Of a stretch of DNA of 6,978 bases, positions 6,042-6,978 are shown in pieces. A model generated the notes under the pieces. That model did not search any database and was not told the DNA's origin. It worked only from the letters and a program-made list of their open reading frames with translations. Position numbers and translations under genes: made by a program. The DNA is from Bacteroidota bacterium. GTDB lineage: Bacteria; Bacteroidota; Bacteroidia; Bacteroidales; Tenuifilaceae. Position 1 is the first letter of the stretch. Every line of letters begins with the position of its first letter. The DNA is taken from the NCBI GenBank assembly GCA_023406715.1, contig JAEXVC010000067.1:1-6978 (forward strand). Direction: 5' to 3'.

Positions 6042-6978
6042 CTAAACCCACCTTACCATGCAGAAGTCCATTCTGTGCGGTAACATTGAATTCTTTGGGA
6101 AAATCCTAACACCACATTCAAAAGCTCCTGGTTCAACAGGTATTATGTTTAAGCGATAAACCGCCCTTGACCCCTCGATGGATTGAAGTTGAAACTCGTA
6201 AACACGTTTCACCTTAACTTCTTGGCTCTCTATTAAATCCGCAACAACCAGTTCAACCCCTACTTCATCGGGTCCAAGTGAGCCTAAATCGAGGATAACT
6301 TCAGCAGTGTATTCTTTACCAAGATATATAGCCTCGCGAGCCATATTGAACTGCTTAACCTGAATTACTTCAATTTCCTCCCAGTTACGTTGAATTCTAC
6401 GTTTCCAAGCAGCAATTTTTTTTGCTGTATCGTAATCGTCGTCAATAAGTTCCGATGATCGCTGGTAAAGCTTGCTGTAAAAACGATTCTGGTAGTCGGT
6501 TATCATCCTAAGTGTGGTAAAGTTCGATGCAACTTGGCTTACCGATTTTTTGATAAACCCTACCCACTTTTCTGGAACATCCTCTGTATTTCTTTGGTAG
6601 AATGCCGGAACTACTTCGTTTTCGAGTATTGTGTATATCATTTCGGCATCCAACTCATCCTGGAATTCGTGTTCGGAGTAGGTACTTTCCATTGGCAGAG
6701 CCCAACCCGCTCCCTCGCGGTAGCCTTCAACCCACCAGCCATCTAGTACACTAAAGTGTAGTACCCCATTCATTACAGCTTTCTGCCCACTTGTACCCGA
6801 TGCTTCCAATGGTCGTGTAGGTGTATTTAGCCAAATATCAACGCCTTGAACCATGTGTTTTGCCAGTTCCATATCGTAGTTTTGTAGAAACACAATTCTG
6901 CCAAGGAATCGAGGTTGTTTTGATATTTCTATGATTTTCTTGATTAAATCTTGCCCAGCCTTATCGTTAGGGTGTGCT
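6042..6978 (-). CDS. Alpha-glucan phosphorylase, C-terminal part (5' end outside window)
   Basis: The frame is open from the right edge to the TAG at 6044-6042 and gives 311 residues of the C-terminal part. The enzyme releases glucose-1-phosphate from glycogen or maltodextrins with pyridoxal phosphate. Seen: AHPNDKAGQDLI at the very edge (visible residues 1-12), VDIWLNTPTRPLEASGTSGQKAVMNG (about 46-71) and SVLDGWWVEGY (about 76-86). The Lys of SGQKA (visible residue 66, codon 6782-6780) is the likely pyridoxal-phosphate Schiff-base lysine. The DGWW wording belongs to the short bacterial/archaeal alpha-glucan phosphorylase group and not to the E. coli GlgP/MalP type. The last 90 residues are a beta-rich extension typical of that group. 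A GTG at 6893 lies inside the conserved fold, so it is not the start. In Bacteroidota this enzyme is often a long protein fused to a glycogen-synthase-like N-terminal domain; that cannot be judged here. Confidence 0.92.
   Translation of the reverse strand, partial: AHPNDKAGQDLIKKIIEISKQPRFLGRIVFLQNYDMELAKHMVQGVDIWLNTPTRPLEASGTSGQKAVMNGVLHFSVLDGWWVEGYREGAGWALPMESTYSEHEFQDELDAEMIYTILENEVVPAFYQRNTEDVPEKWVGFIKKSVSQVASNFTTLRMITDYQNRFYSKLYQRSSELIDDDYDTAKKIAAWKRRIQRNWEEIEVIQVKQFNMAREAIYLGKEYTAEVILDLGSLGPDEVGVELVVADLIESQEVKVKRVYEFQLQSIEGSRAVYRLNIIPVEPGAFECGVRIFPKNSMLPHRMDFCMVRWV

Overview
The window looks like an ordinary chromosomal stretch from a member of the Bacteroidota, probably the Bacteroidales or a related order. 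The support for this is low to moderate G+C content, near absence of Shine-Dalgarno sequences before the start codons, promoter candidates that fit the Bacteroidota TTTG / TAnnTTTG consensus, a DUF4349 lipoprotein, a short QueG and a long-form adenosylhomocysteinase. I cannot name a genus from the sequence alone.

Layout from left to right. Positions 1-902 (minus) hold most of a DUF4349 lipoprotein gene that leaves the window at its 3' end. It is followed, also on minus, by a 70-residue S4-type RNA-binding protein (987-1199). A divergent intergenic region (1200-1389) carries a promoter candidate for each direction and, between them, a perfect 15-bp inverted repeat. On plus come a family 2 glycosyltransferase with C-terminal membrane helices (1390-2382) and queG, epoxyqueuosine reductase (2443-3363). 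QueG converges on ahcY, S-adenosylhomocysteine hydrolase (minus, 3416-4834), and the two share a bidirectional terminator. ribF, the bifunctional riboflavin kinase/FAD synthetase (minus, 4859-5836), lies 24 bp upstream of ahcY, so the two may be co-transcribed. After a 205-bp gap that contains a hairpin comes the 3' end of an alpha-glucan phosphorylase gene (minus, 6042-6978), which enters from the right edge.

The genes are mostly metabolic housekeeping: tRNA queuosine modification, the activated methyl cycle, flavin cofactor synthesis, glycogen/maltodextrin breakdown and surface glycan synthesis. They do not form one pathway. I found no mobile element, CRISPR array, RNA gene, phage gene or defence-like cassette, and I see no convincing undescribed multi-gene system. 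The most interesting leftovers are two hairpins (1289-1321 and 5998-6035). Both have their T-run on the plus strand, but no plus-strand gene lies just upstream of either.
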